A stretch of DNA of 47,240 nt from Marinomonas aquimarina (GCF_900089755.1 NZ_FLOC01000023.1:1-47240); one strand, 5' to 3'; numbered from the stretch's first letter, positions 15,966 through 25,623 are shown. Notes: a model not told the origin generated them from the letters alone. Made by a program: numbers and translations.

Positions 15966-15978
15966 TTTGTCTGACAAA
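15966..15978. promoter_or_regulatory. Palindrome upstream of the toxin-antitoxin genes
   Basis: TTTGTC-T-GACAAA is a perfect 13-bp palindrome located 20-32 bp before the antitoxin start. It is the natural candidate for the autoregulatory operator bound by the ribbon-helix-helix antitoxin. Binding is inferred. Confidence 0.6.
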
Positions 15979-16156
15979 TGTTAGCACATGATGTCTTCAG
16001 GGTTGGTTTTTTCTCTCGTTAGCATGGTTTTTGCTTTAAAATACAAGCTGACCAAAGAGTTAAGTTTTCTAAAATGGCAAAGCCTTGCTAAGTTTTAGAG
16101 ACTCATAAGTAAAAAAATTCGTTCCATTGAGAGAAGCATTGAGTAAGGGGAGAGAC

Positions 16157-17182
16157 ATGACCAGCTCTGAAGCATTACTAGATTTGGCGATGAGAATGCC
16201 AAAGGCGGAGCTGCATTTGCACATCGAAGGCACCTTCGAGCCAGAGCAGATGTTCGCCATTGCCCAACGTAACCAAGTGGCGCTTAAGTACGATTCCGTC
16301 GAAGCGCTCAAAGCCGCCTACCAATTTGAAAATCTGCAGGACTTTTTGGACCTGTATTACCAAGGCATGTCGGTGCTGCTTAAAGAGCAGGACTTTTACG
16401 ACCTGACCATGGCCTACTTGAAGCGTGTCCATGAAGACAATGTCGTACACGTGGAGATCTTTTTTGATCCGCAGGGGCACCTGAGTCGTGGGGTTAGTTT
16501 TGAGACGCAAATTAAAGGCATCTATGGTGCTTTAAGAGATGCCCAGCGTGACCTAGGGATCACCTTTAAGTTGATCATGTCATTCCTACGTCACTTGGAT
16601 GAAGCCAGCGCGTTTGAAACGTTGGAATTGGCCAAGCCGTATTTAGCATGGATCGATGGTGTGGGCTTAGACAGTTCGGAAGTAGGGCATCCCCCGATCA
16701 AATTTGAAAATGTGTTTCGTGAGTGTAAGGCACTTGGCTTACCCGTCACCGCGCACGCCGGCGAAGAGGGGCCACCAGAGTATGTTTGGCAAGCTATTGA
16801 TGTGATCGGTGTCGACCGTATCGATCATGGTAACCGTGCACTGGAAGACATTGACCTAGTCACCACGATTAAACACAAAGGACTGACGCTGACGGTCTGT
16901 CCGTTGTCGAACTTGAAATTGTGCGTGGTGGATTCACTGGAAGATCACCCGATCCGTAGCATGCTTCGCTTAGGCTTAAATGCGACGGTGAATTCGGATG
17001 ATCCCGCTTACTTTGGCGGCTATATGAATGATAATTTTCATGCGCTGGTCACCCAGATGGGGCTTACTCGCGATGAGTTATTGATCTTGGCATGTAATGC
17101 TTTTGAGGGGAGTTGGCTAGATCACGACAGCAAACAGCAGCACATCAATACGATCAAAGACATGTTTGACCAAGTGCCTTAG
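16157..17182 (+). CDS. Adenine deaminase (adenosine deaminase-like subfamily)
   Basis: This 341-residue zinc enzyme deaminates a purine base. Metal and active-site motifs are MPKAELHLHIEG, TAHAGEEGPPEYVW, RIDHG and NSDDPAYFGG. Segments such as GLDSSEVGHPPIKF, NVVHVEIFFDPQGH and CPLSNLKLCV match the bacterial adenine aminohydrolase type (for example the Pseudomonas enzyme) better than true adenosine deaminases, so adenine to hypoxanthine is the likelier reaction. A TTG at 16127 extends the frame, but AAGGGGAGAG directly before the ATG at 16157 fixes the start. It is convergent with the HD-GYP regulator; the two stop codons overlap by 4 nt. Confidence 0.87.
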   Translation: MTSSEALLDLAMRMPKAELHLHIEGTFEPEQMFAIAQRNQVALKYDSVEALKAAYQFENLQDFLDLYYQGMSVLLKEQDFYDLTMAYLKRVHEDNVVHVEIFFDPQGHLSRGVSFETQIKGIYGALRDAQRDLGITFKLIMSFLRHLDEASAFETLELAKPYLAWIDGVGLDSSEVGHPPIKFENVFRECKALGLPVTAHAGEEGPPEYVWQAIDVIGVDRIDHGNRALEDIDLVTTIKHKGLTLTVCPLSNLKLCVVDSLEDHPIRSMLRLGLNATVNSDDPAYFGGYMNDNFHALVTQMGLTRDELLILACNAFEGSWLDHDSKQQHINTIKDMFDQVP

Positions 17183-18219
17183 GCACTTGGTTGTTCGTCT
17201 TGGTATTCTTGCAAGATTTGGTAGAAGTCATCTTTCACTTGGTTAAAGTGTTGCACCAAGGTAGGGTCAAACTGGCTGCCACTGAGTTCGTTAATATAGG
17301 CTTCTACTTGTTCTTTGCTCCAGGCGTCCTTGTAGGGGCGTACCGAAGACAAGGCATCATACACATCACACAGGGTCACAATACGACCGTACAACGGGAT
17401 GTCTTCACCTTTTAAACCATGCGGGTAAACACTGCCATCCCATTTTTCGTGGTGACTGAGGGCAATAATACCGGCAGCTTTCAACAATTCTGATTGGCTA
17501 CCAGCGAGGATTTGCGCCCCCGCCTCAGCATGACTCTTCATGATGACAAATTCTTCATCCGTCAGCCGCCCTGGTTTCAGGAGAATGGTATCCGAGATGG
17601 CGATTTTACCTAGATCATGCAGGGGAGCGGTCAGGGCGATGAGCTCGCATTCCGGTTCTGCGAGTCCCATATGACGAGCTATGCGGCGGCAATACTCGCC
17701 CACACGAATGACGTGATTGCCGGTCTCGTTATCACGAAACTCCGCGGCTAACGCTAAACGTTCAATAATCTCTAAGCGGCTAAGCGCCAATTCTTGGGTG
17801 CGTTCTTGGACTTGTCGCTCCAATTCTTTGGCATAATTGGCAAGCTTAAGCTGCGCCGATACACGCGCCTTTAGAATCGAAGCGCTAAAGGGCTTCGAAA
17901 TAAAGTCGACCGCGCCCAGATCAAAACCACGCTGCTCATCTTCGTGGGAGTCCATCGCGGTTAAAAAAATGATCGGAATATTACGCAGTTTCGGGTTGTC
18001 CTTGATGCGTTGGCAGACTTCATAGCCATCCATATTCGGCATCATGATGTCGAGCAAAATTAGATCGACATCGAAGCGTTCGAGGATCTTAAGCGCTAAT
18101 GGGCCCTGGTTGGCGGCTTTAATATCATAGTGACCATTCAATATATTACTGACCACGTCTATATTATCGGCAATGTCGTCGACGACGAGAATGGTGGCTC
18201 TTTTAGCTTGCGCGCTCAT
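17179..18219 (-). CDS. Response regulator with HD-GYP output
   Basis: This is a 346-residue two-domain regulator. Residues 8-125 form a receiver with the acidic pair VVDD, phospho-acceptor Asp57 (LLDIMMP), and Lys109 (SKPF). A coiled linker follows (residues 128-155), then an HD-GYP domain with HDLGKI (201-206), KSHAEAGAQIL and HHEKWDGSVYPHGL. HD-GYP domains degrade c-di-GMP. The GYP element reads VYP (Val264 instead of Gly), which may alter activity or recognition. The start overlaps the kinase stop by 4 nt (ATGA), so this is the likely target of that phosphorelay. Confidence 0.92.
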   Translation of the reverse strand: MSAQAKRATILVVDDIADNIDVVSNILNGHYDIKAANQGPLALKILERFDVDLILLDIMMPNMDGYEVCQRIKDNPKLRNIPIIFLTAMDSHEDEQRGFDLGAVDFISKPFSASILKARVSAQLKLANYAKELERQVQERTQELALSRLEIIERLALAAEFRDNETGNHVIRVGEYCRRIARHMGLAEPECELIALTAPLHDLGKIAISDTILLKPGRLTDEEFVIMKSHAEAGAQILAGSQSELLKAAGIIALSHHEKWDGSVYPHGLKGEDIPLYGRIVTLCDVYDALSSVRPYKDAWSKEQVEAYINELSGSQFDPTLVQHFNQVKDDFYQILQEYQDEQPSA

Positions 18220-21200
18220 GTCATGGAGTCCAATAGTTTACTTAATATCAACCCAGCCTCTTCAAAATTATAGTCGTTTAGCTGCGCTTCGATGTGAACT
18301 AAGTCGTTATATACGTTGGTGTCTTTTTGCTCAATGATTAACTGACGAATTTTTGCGTTCGCTTTGGTATCAAAGGCATCAATGAGCGCCATCAAGTCTT
18401 CACACTCCGTTCGTGAGAGCGTGTGCGGCACTAGGTTAGAGTCGTGATTGGCCGTCTTACGCTCAGGGCTTTCTGGCACCAAAGCCGCAGTGGCTTGGCA
18501 AATTAGACGAATATCTTCGGCCATTTGATGCAGAGCGTCTGACGTCATGGTTTGCTGTTTCGCATCCAGTTCCAGCTGTGTCGCCTGCTCAAATAGTGAC
18601 TGAGCGCCAAGGTTACCAGCAACGCCTTTAATGGTATGCATGATGCGCAATAGAGTATTAAAGTCTCCTCGCTGTAGACTGTCCTGGGCTTCGCTAATAT
18701 GTTGCTCGGCGCTGTCTTTGAACGATTTGAGCAGCTGCAAATAGAAGCTGGCTTCCACACCTAAGCGCTCCAGTGCTTGCTCAACGGCGATATTTGGCAG
18801 GGCTTCAATCAGTTTTTGAGCAAGGTCATCTGATGCGCTGGAATGCTCAGCCTGTGCGTCGCTTTGCTCTGTTTGCTGGCCAAGCTGCAGCTGCTTTTGA
18901 ATCACGTCTTTCAGCTGTTGTCGCTTGATCGGCTTGGACACGTGATCGTTCATACCCGCTTGCAGCGCACGTTGTATGTCCTGGTGCGCGGTGTTGGCGG
19001 TGACGGCAATGATAGGCAGATGCGCATAGACACCGCCTAAAGCGCGAATGCCTTTACAAGCCTCATAGCCATCCATAATCGGCATTTGAATATCCATCAG
19101 TACCAGATCAAACTGCTGATGCTGCACCGCTTTGATCGCATCACGGCCATTATCGACTAACTGGAACGGGATGCCCCAGTGGTTAAAAATCTCACTGATC
19201 ACCAGTTGGTTAATCTCGTTGTCTTCTGCAATCAAGATATTCAGTTCGGACCATTCGTCCAAGCTGACATCCTGCTCCTCTGTCTGAGCGGCGCTGGCTG
19301 CCTGGAAAGGGACCATGCTCTCGAGCAGAGAGGACTGGGTAATAGGTGGCGCGAGTAGCTCGATCGTAGAGTGCCATGGTTGTGTGCGGCTCAGGTCTTC
19401 ACCATGATCGATGACAATCACGCTTTTCAGTTGCTGACTGCTCGGGAATTGGCTCAGTCGATCCATTAAATCGCTTAAATCCTGAGAGATTTTGTAGCAA
19501 TCAACGATCAGGTAATCGAAGCTGTGTTGGCTGGTTAGCAAACTGTAGGCTTCGTCGCGGGTGGTGGCCACGTTCAACTGCATCTGGAAGGCATTGGCGT
19601 AACGAATATAGTTTTGGCGACTGACACCGACGTAGTCAATCAACAACACGCGGCGTTGGTTGAGAGACTCTTTGACGGCGCTAGGCAATTGCTCCACTTC
19701 TTCACGGTCGACTTTTAATGACAGCGTGAAGCGGAAACTAGAACCTTCGCCAGGCTTGCTCTCAACGCTGATCTCGCCGCCCATGAGGCCCACCAAGCTT
19801 TTACAGATGGATAACCCTAAGCCAGTACCGCCGTATTTACGTGTGGTGGACACGTCTGCTTGAGTGAAGGGCGAGAACAGCTTGCTTACTTGCTCTTCTG
19901 TCATGCCAACACCCGTGTCATGCACTGAAAACTCCAGCTCAACGAACTCGCCTTTGGTTCGTAACAGCTTGACGTAGACAATGACTTCACCGGCACTGGT
20001 GAATTTTAAGGCATTACTAACCAAGTTGCTGAGGATCTGGCCAATACGCAATGGGTCGCCAATAAAATGCTCTGGCACATTGCTTTCGATTCCAGTCAGC
20101 AAGTGAATGCGCTTAGCTTTGGCGACGCTTTGGTGAACGTAAGCGTATTCTTCGACGACGCGCTCTAGGGTGAAGGGGATTTCCTCTACATCAAGGCGGC
20201 CCGCTTCCATTTTCGAGAAGTCGAGGATGTCGTTGATAATACGCAGCAAATTATTGGCTGAGCTGTTTACCTTACGCATCAAGTCTTGCTGATTTGCCTT
20301 ATCTGGCGAGGTTAAGCAGGCATCGGTCAGACCAATGATGGCATTCATGGGGGTGCGAATTTCGTGGCTGATGTTGGCAATAAAGCGATTCTTGGCTTCG
20401 GCGGCTTGGTGTGCTTCTTTTAACGCTTCTTCCAAAATGCTGGCAATCACACGACTTTCGGTGATGTCGGTACGAATGGCGATATAGCGTTCAACCTTAC
20501 CAGAAGTGCCTTTAATCGGCAGAATCGTTGCGTTTACCCAATAAATACTGCCGTTTTTGCGGAAGTTTTTAATTTCACCAGACCATACCTTGCCGTTGGC
20601 GATGGTGCGCCAAAGTTGACGGAAGAAGTCTTGCGAATGCTCATCCGATTTGAGCAGGCGATGGTTCTGTCCGATCAGCTCTTCACGACTGTAGCCAGAA
20701 ATCTCACAGAATTTATCGTTAACGTATGTGATATTGCCATGCTGGTCCGTCATGCTGACAATCGCGTGTTCGTCTAGCGCTTGTTTCTGATAGCCCACTT
20801 CGTTAAGTAGCTCAGCAATCTTAGTTTTATTAATCAGGTTACTCAGCACCGCTTTACTGATTAATTTGGCCAGTAACAAGCTCGAGATGAGCAAGAAACT
20901 GATAATGCCAATTTCCCAGCCGCCGATATGCACCTGTGGATAGTCTGACTTAACTGCAAAGTGCCAAGCAGGCACATAAGATTGCGTCGAACGCTTAATG
21001 GTGTCCGGCAGTGCTGCGCTGTTTAAAATATGCGTTTGACGCTCTTGGGAATAGACCGCGCCTTCTTCAAAGTAATCTCGCTCCAAGTCCAAGAAACGGA
21101 AACGGGTAACGGACAGTAAGTGCTCCCATGAGTCTGGTGAGCTTAAGTCGATCAATATACGGTTGGCTTCATTGAGCAGGAAGACTTTGTCGTTGTGCGG

Positions 21201-22571
21201 AAAGAACTGTTTTATCACATCGATTAAGTAATCAAAGCGATAAGTGAATACCAGGAGGCCGACGCGATGCTGGTTGTCATCGAAAATCGGTTCACCAATG
21301 TTAAGAATGGGTTTAATCGGATAGACAACGCTAGAGTCTTTACGCGCCAAAGACACCTGAGAGATGAAGAACTCATTCGGGTCTAAAGATTGTCCTAAGC
21401 GGTGCTCCAAGGTGTAGTTTATATTGCCTAAATGATCCCCTGTGACGAATACTTGCGTCTTGCGACCGTTATCAACACGAGCCACTTCTAGGCCTTCTTC
21501 GTTAAGTACCGATATATGACTAAAACGCTCGGAGGATAAATTATAACCCTCAAAAAAGTTCTGCAGGCGCTTACGATAACTGACGCTGTTTAAGATTAAC
21601 TCAGGTGTCATCTTTAGCGATTTTTGGACACTGTGTAGATCACGAGTCAGTCGATCCAACTCATTGTGGATGGCGCTCGTCGCATTACGGATGCTGACCG
21701 CGGTGACACTATTGTGTTGTCGCATGGAGGAGTTCCATTGCAGCCAAAACATAAGCGTTAAGAGCAATAATGCTAAGGAAAATAGTGCGATAAAGGCTTG
21801 CCAAAATGTATGTGAAGAGGAACGGCTAAAGAGCTGATTCTGAACATCTTTTAGCTCATTTCCTAGGTATCGAGTGTAGAAGTTCGACCCTAATAGCACC
21901 GTACTGAGCAAACTACTTAAGACCGCAACGGTCAGTAGGAATTGCTCTCGAGAAACAGTGATGGCATGACGATCAAATTCACTAAACTCACGTAGCTGTG
22001 GGTATAAATACCCCCCCAGTACTTGGATCATACCAACGCAGAAAGTCAGCATCAGAGGGCGAGTAAAGTAGCGGTAATCGAGCATCGAAGGACGACGCAG
22101 TAAGCTACTCACAAGGTTGCAGGCATAGAAAGCAAAGGTGGTAATAACAAAGGTTGCCGCAATCAGTAGCCAGAAATTTAGATGCGTTAAGGCATCTAAT
22201 AGACTTTTGCCATTGCCCATCAAAATCGCGCTGGTTAGAACCGTTAGGAGAGTGGCGATGACGGCACTGTTCAGATTGAGTAACGAGGCGGTTTCCTTGC
22301 AATCGAAACGGGAGCGTTGGAACAACCAATATAAGGTCAGCAGGGATATTGCTAACCAGATGATGATGGGAATAGGCTGAAACGTATGGGATTGGTGGCT
22401 AAACAGCGTGTTGTGGCTAATGAGCGAAGTACTACAAAGGCCAATCGTCATAGCGATTGAACTGCGCAAAGCACGGCTTACACTTGACTGTGCCGCATCA
22501 CTGGTGAGCTCTCGGAAGGCTGCATAGATGGAGATATAGCCAATGGCCAGCGCACCCACTATCCAAAGCAT
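18216..22571 (-). CDS. Hybrid sensor histidine kinase with PAS, receiver and HPt domains
   Basis: This is a 1451-residue inner-membrane kinase. It has about eight N-terminal helices (residues 1-280), a periplasmic sensor region (about 283-545), a further helix (551-575), PAS (600-705), HisKA with His736 (NISHEIRTP), and ATPase boxes (NLVSNALKFT, DTGVGM, GTGLGLSI). Next come a degenerate receiver (about 973-1090, lacking the acidic pair), an intact receiver with Asp1160 (VLMDIQMP) and an HPt domain with His1312 (MHTIKGVAGN). The chain is therefore His-Asp-His, ending on the HD-GYP regulator encoded next. The N-terminal helices resemble a worn-out MHYT domain, but this is tentative. The start has AAGGAA upstream. 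Confidence 0.93.
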   Translation of the reverse strand: MLWIVGALAIGYISIYAAFRELTSDAAQSSVSRALRSSIAMTIGLCSTSLISHNTLFSHQSHTFQPIPIIIWLAISLLTLYWLFQRSRFDCKETASLLNLNSAVIATLLTVLTSAILMGNGKSLLDALTHLNFWLLIAATFVITTFAFYACNLVSSLLRRPSMLDYRYFTRPLMLTFCVGMIQVLGGYLYPQLREFSEFDRHAITVSREQFLLTVAVLSSLLSTVLLGSNFYTRYLGNELKDVQNQLFSRSSSHTFWQAFIALFSLALLLLTLMFWLQWNSSMRQHNSVTAVSIRNATSAIHNELDRLTRDLHSVQKSLKMTPELILNSVSYRKRLQNFFEGYNLSSERFSHISVLNEEGLEVARVDNGRKTQVFVTGDHLGNINYTLEHRLGQSLDPNEFFISQVSLARKDSSVVYPIKPILNIGEPIFDDNQHRVGLLVFTYRFDYLIDVIKQFFPHNDKVFLLNEANRILIDLSSPDSWEHLLSVTRFRFLDLERDYFEEGAVYSQERQTHILNSAALPDTIKRSTQSYVPAWHFAVKSDYPQVHIGGWEIGIISFLLISSLLLAKLISKAVLSNLINKTKIAELLNEVGYQKQALDEHAIVSMTDQHGNITYVNDKFCEISGYSREELIGQNHRLLKSDEHSQDFFRQLWRTIANGKVWSGEIKNFRKNGSIYWVNATILPIKGTSGKVERYIAIRTDITESRVIASILEEALKEAHQAAEAKNRFIANISHEIRTPMNAIIGLTDACLTSPDKANQQDLMRKVNSSANNLLRIINDILDFSKMEAGRLDVEEIPFTLERVVEEYAYVHQSVAKAKRIHLLTGIESNVPEHFIGDPLRIGQILSNLVSNALKFTSAGEVIVYVKLLRTKGEFVELEFSVHDTGVGMTEEQVSKLFSPFTQADVSTTRKYGGTGLGLSICKSLVGLMGGEISVESKPGEGSSFRFTLSLKVDREEVEQLPSAVKESLNQRRVLLIDYVGVSRQNYIRYANAFQMQLNVATTRDEAYSLLTSQHSFDYLIVDCYKISQDLSDLMDRLSQFPSSQQLKSVIVIDHGEDLSRTQPWHSTIELLAPPITQSSLLESMVPFQAASAAQTEEQDVSLDEWSELNILIAEDNEINQLVISEIFNHWGIPFQLVDNGRDAIKAVQHQQFDLVLMDIQMPIMDGYEACKGIRALGGVYAHLPIIAVTANTAHQDIQRALQAGMNDHVSKPIKRQQLKDVIQKQLQLGQQTEQSDAQAEHSSASDDLAQKLIEALPNIAVEQALERLGVEASFYLQLLKSFKDSAEQHISEAQDSLQRGDFNTLLRIMHTIKGVAGNLGAQSLFEQATQLELDAKQQTMTSDALHQMAEDIRLICQATAALVPESPERKTANHDSNLVPHTLSRTECEDLMALIDAFDTKANAKIRQLIIEQKDTNVYNDLVHIEAQLNDYNFEEAGLILSKLLDSMT

Positions 22572-22696
22572 GAGTTGAAATTCCTTTAGTAACGATCTAA
22601 AAAGATAGAGCAGTCTCGAAAATAGGCCTTTAATGTATCTTATGCAATGCTGAAATAATGTTAGAGAAGTGTAAGTTTAGAGTGTGCTTAAGTTAC

Positions 22697-22706
22697 GGGG
22701 GGGGGG
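22697..22706. repeat. Ten-base G tract upstream of the hybrid kinase gene
   Basis: A run of ten G residues (plus strand) lies 126 bp before the kinase start codon, in non-coding DNA. Mononucleotide tracts of this length slip during replication and can vary promoter spacing or leader structure. Whether it varies here is unknown. Confidence 0.7.
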
Positions 22707-22752
22707 CGCTGATACGGATTAAGTTGCAACGTGCTGCACTCGATCAAACCAT

Positions 22753-22779
22753 AAAAAAGCCCAGCGGATGCTGGGCTTT
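22753..22779 (-). terminator. Terminator of the carboxynorspermidine genes
   Basis: On the minus strand, AAAGCCCAGC and GCTGGGCTTT form a 10-bp stem with an ATCC loop, followed by TTTTTTAT. It is a strong intrinsic terminator about 40 nt past the synthase stop. Confidence 0.85.
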
Positions 22780-22820
22780 GCAAAGTATTCGATAACGCTG
22801 CTCTAATTAGTTAGAGACGA

Positions 22821-24065
22821 TTACGCGTTGTACTCGAATGGACGGTCGCCGTCTTCGTCTTTGATGCGAGTTGGTAGACCCATCTCGTTCAATAGACCTA
22901 GGAATGGACGAGAGTCTAGTTGTTCAACGTTACGCATTTCTGCGCAGTCCCAAGTGCCGTTAGCAACTAGGATCGCTGCTGCAACAGGTGGTACACCCGC
23001 CGTGTAAGAAATACCTTGGCTACCTACTTCGTTGTACGCGTCTTTGTGGTCAGCAACGTTGTAGATGAAGACTTCTTTTTCTACGCCGTCTTTGATGCCC
23101 TTCACTTTATCACCGATACAAGTCTTACCAGTGTAGTCAGGTGCTAGTGACGATGGGTCAGGAAGCACGGCTTTCACCACTTTAAGCGGAACGACTTCTA
23201 GGCCTTCAGCCGTCTTAACTGGCTGCTCAGACAGTAGGCCTAGGCTCTGTAGGACAGTGAAAACGTTGATGTAGTGTTCACCAAAGCCCATCCAGAAACG
23301 TACGTTTGGCACGTCTAGGTTTTGTGAAATCGAGTGCACTTCGTCGTGGCCACTCATGTAAGACGTTTGCTTACCGACAACAGGTAGGTCGTCAGTACGG
23401 CTTACTTCAAACATCTTGTTGACGTTCCATTCGCGATTCTGCCAAGAGTACACAACACCGGTAAATTCACGGAAGTTGATTTCTGGGTCGAAGTTAGTCG
23501 CGAAGTACTTGCCATGGCTACCAGCATTGATATCGATGATGTCGATGTCACTTACGCTGTCGAAGTAGTGGTTGTAGGCAAGGGATGCGTATGCATTTAC
23601 CACGCCTGGATCAAAACCTACGCCAAGAATAGCGGTGATGCCTTTCTCTTTACATGCTTCACGGCGTTTCCACTCGTAGTTTGCGTACCATGGTGGTGTT
23701 TCACAGATTTTCGCTGGATCTTCGTGGATGGCAGTGTCTAGGTAAGCCACACCTGCTTCCATACAGGCTTCAAGCACAGACATGTTAATGAACGCAGAAC
23801 CCACGTTGATGACGATCTCAGAGTTGGTGTCTTTGATCAGTTTAACCGTAGCGGCAACATCCAGAGCGTCAAGAGCATATGCCTGAATGCGGCCCTCAAC
23901 TTTCATAGCGCCTTTGTCGAGGACACTGGCAACGATATCTTCGCATTTCGCAACGCTGCGTGAGGCAATGGCGATATCGCCCAGTGTGTCATTGTGTTGG
24001 GCGCATTTGTGAGCCACTACGCGGGCTACCCCTCCGCCACCAATAATCAGTACGTTCTTTTTCAT
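22821..24065 (-). CDS. Carboxynorspermidine synthase (saccharopine dehydrogenase family)
   Basis: This 414-residue NAD(P)H-dependent enzyme reductively condenses aspartate semialdehyde with a diamine to give carboxy(nor)spermidine. The N-terminus has a Rossmann motif (VLIIGGGGVARVVAHKC), followed by the saccharopine-dehydrogenase-like features NVGSAFINMSVLEACMEAG, GFDPGVVNAYASLA and HDEVHSIS. It lies 38 nt after the decarboxylase gene in the same direction, so the two form the alternative spermidine pathway typical of vibrios and many marine gammaproteobacteria. The start is preceded by GGAG at a slightly long 11 nt. Confidence 0.92.
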   Translation of the reverse strand: MKKNVLIIGGGGVARVVAHKCAQHNDTLGDIAIASRSVAKCEDIVASVLDKGAMKVEGRIQAYALDALDVAATVKLIKDTNSEIVINVGSAFINMSVLEACMEAGVAYLDTAIHEDPAKICETPPWYANYEWKRREACKEKGITAILGVGFDPGVVNAYASLAYNHYFDSVSDIDIIDINAGSHGKYFATNFDPEINFREFTGVVYSWQNREWNVNKMFEVSRTDDLPVVGKQTSYMSGHDEVHSISQNLDVPNVRFWMGFGEHYINVFTVLQSLGLLSEQPVKTAEGLEVVPLKVVKAVLPDPSSLAPDYTGKTCIGDKVKGIKDGVEKEVFIYNVADHKDAYNEVGSQGISYTAGVPPVAAAILVANGTWDCAEMRNVEQLDSRPFLGLLNEMGLPTRIKDEDGDRPFEYNA

Positions 24066-24103
24066 GGTATTACTATCTCCAGTTTACAAGTGATGCCACA
24101 ACC

Positions 24104-25201
24104 TTAAGAAAGGTTATGCATAAAGTCGTCGTAATCAAATTCGCGAACCAGTTCAATTGTGCCGTCTAATTGTTTCACTGCAATGGATGGCATTTTGACG
24201 CCGTTGAACCAGTTTTTCTTCACCATGGTGTAGCCTGCAGCATCTTCAATGGAAATGCGATCACCGACCTTTAATTCATGGTTGAAGTTAAATTCACCAA
24301 AGATATCGCCTGCTAGACAAGATTTACCGCAGATCATGTATTCGTGTTCACCATCGCATGGGGTCATGCGGGCATTTTCACGGTAGATCAGCAGGTCCAG
24401 CATATGGGCTTCAATCGAGCTGTCAACGATGGCTAGATTTTTGCCGTTGTACAGGGTGTCCAATACCGTCACTTCCAGCGTGGTACTCTTGGTAATAGAC
24501 GCTTCGCCTGGCTCCAAGTACACCTGAACACCGTATTTGTCCGAGAAGGCTTTTAGTCGCGCACAGAACTTGTCGATTGGGTAATCGTCGCCCGTGAAGT
24601 GAATACCGCCACCTAAGCTGATCCACTGCATTTTCTCGATTAAGTGACCAAAACGCTCCTCGATGAGCGTCAGCATTTCATCAAAACGATCGAAGTTGTT
24701 GTTCTCACAGTTGTTGTGGAACATAAAACCAGAGATCTCATCGATCACGCTTGCAATGCGTTCTGGGTCCCATTCACCAAGACGGCTAAATGGACGTGCT
24801 GGATCGGCGATGATGAATTCAGAGGTACTGACCTGTGGGTTCACACGTAGGCCACGAGTTTTGTCTTTGCTCGCTTCTTTAAAGCGTTCAAATTGGCCAA
24901 TGGTGTTGAAGATAATTTTGTCGCTGTGGGCCAGTACTTCTTCGATTTCATTGTCCGCATAAGCCACGCTGTAAGCGTGGGTTTCGCCAGCAAATTTCTC
25001 TTTGCCCAGGCGTACTTCGTACAACGAAGAGGAAGTGGTGCCGTCCATGTATTCTTGCATCAGGTCGAATACCGACCAAGTCGCAAAACATTTCAGTGCC
25101 AACAAAGACTTCGCGCCAGAGTGTTCGCGAACATAAGCAATCTTCTCTAAGTTTTTCAGAAGTTTGGCTTTATCAATGAGGTAGTAAGGTGTCTGTAGCA
25201 T
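24104..25201 (-). CDS. nspC: Carboxynorspermidine/carboxyspermidine decarboxylase
   Basis: This is a PLP-dependent fold-III (alanine-racemase-type) decarboxylase of 365 residues. The PLP Lys lies in SLLALKCFATWSVF. The phosphate-binding glycine loop is ISLGGGIHFTGDDYP. VYLEPGEA and the CGKSCLAGDIFGEF motif (catalytic Cys from the partner subunit) are intact. It releases CO2 from carboxy(nor)spermidine to give (nor)spermidine. An upstream TTG would add five residues; the ATG at 25201, where the conserved LQTPYYLID begins, is preferred. Confidence 0.93.
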   Translation of the reverse strand: MLQTPYYLIDKAKLLKNLEKIAYVREHSGAKSLLALKCFATWSVFDLMQEYMDGTTSSSLYEVRLGKEKFAGETHAYSVAYADNEIEEVLAHSDKIIFNTIGQFERFKEASKDKTRGLRVNPQVSTSEFIIADPARPFSRLGEWDPERIASVIDEISGFMFHNNCENNNFDRFDEMLTLIEERFGHLIEKMQWISLGGGIHFTGDDYPIDKFCARLKAFSDKYGVQVYLEPGEASITKSTTLEVTVLDTLYNGKNLAIVDSSIEAHMLDLLIYRENARMTPCDGEHEYMICGKSCLAGDIFGEFNFNHELKVGDRISIEDAAGYTMVKKNWFNGVKMPSIAVKQLDGTIELVREFDYDDFMHNLS

Positions 25202-25623
25202 GGCCGCCAGCCCCAAAATTATAAAAGGCGGTATTCTAGTAGAAAGGACAACCCGTGACCAGCTCGAAAAGAGCGTTTTATGTGCATGTTAGCGGCGCTT
25301 TAGCGACTTATAGGCGCATTCTTTGTTGATCCAAGCTCTTGTTCTAGCAGCTCAAATCTTGCGGTGAGCGGCCATGACAAGGTGCTTGCTATGGCCGCTT
25401 GATAAATAACCAATTAGTCAACAAGGTGCGGCGGCGATGGCGTGGTTTACGCACTGCGTTCGGTGTCTGCGCTAGGGCGTTTGAGGATTTTTGTAGCGCT
25501 GTCTGTCCTTTCTGAAGCGGATGTATTATTATGAAATACTAATATTATAAGCTTATTCCATATGGTTATTAGTGTTTGCTTTGCCATAGGGAAAGCTCTC
25601 AGAGAGAACATGCTGGAGTGAAC
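25202..25623. other. Divergent intergenic region between nspC and blh
   Basis: About 420 bases hold no convincing gene. The half nearer nspC has nothing notable. The half nearer blh is AT-rich and carries an inverted repeat ACTAATA...TATTAGT (25538-25573), with a perfect palindrome ATAAGCTTAT (25547-25556) inside it. These could be operators for the blh-sqr pair. No matching regulator gene is in the window. Confidence 0.45.

Noticed and set aside
16157..17182. Annotation as adenosine deaminase.
   Set aside because: Segments such as SSEVGHPPIKF and the HAGEEGPPEYVW context fit the adenine deaminase subgroup better; only an assay would settle it.
18216..22571. A frameshift or gene fusion in the 1451-residue kinase.
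   Set aside because: All domains follow in one continuous frame in a known hybrid-kinase order; nothing suggests an assembly error.
24423..24626. A minus-strand 67-codon frame inside nspC.
   Set aside because: It is an out-of-frame shadow of the decarboxylase, whose PLP and Cys motifs are intact in the main frame.
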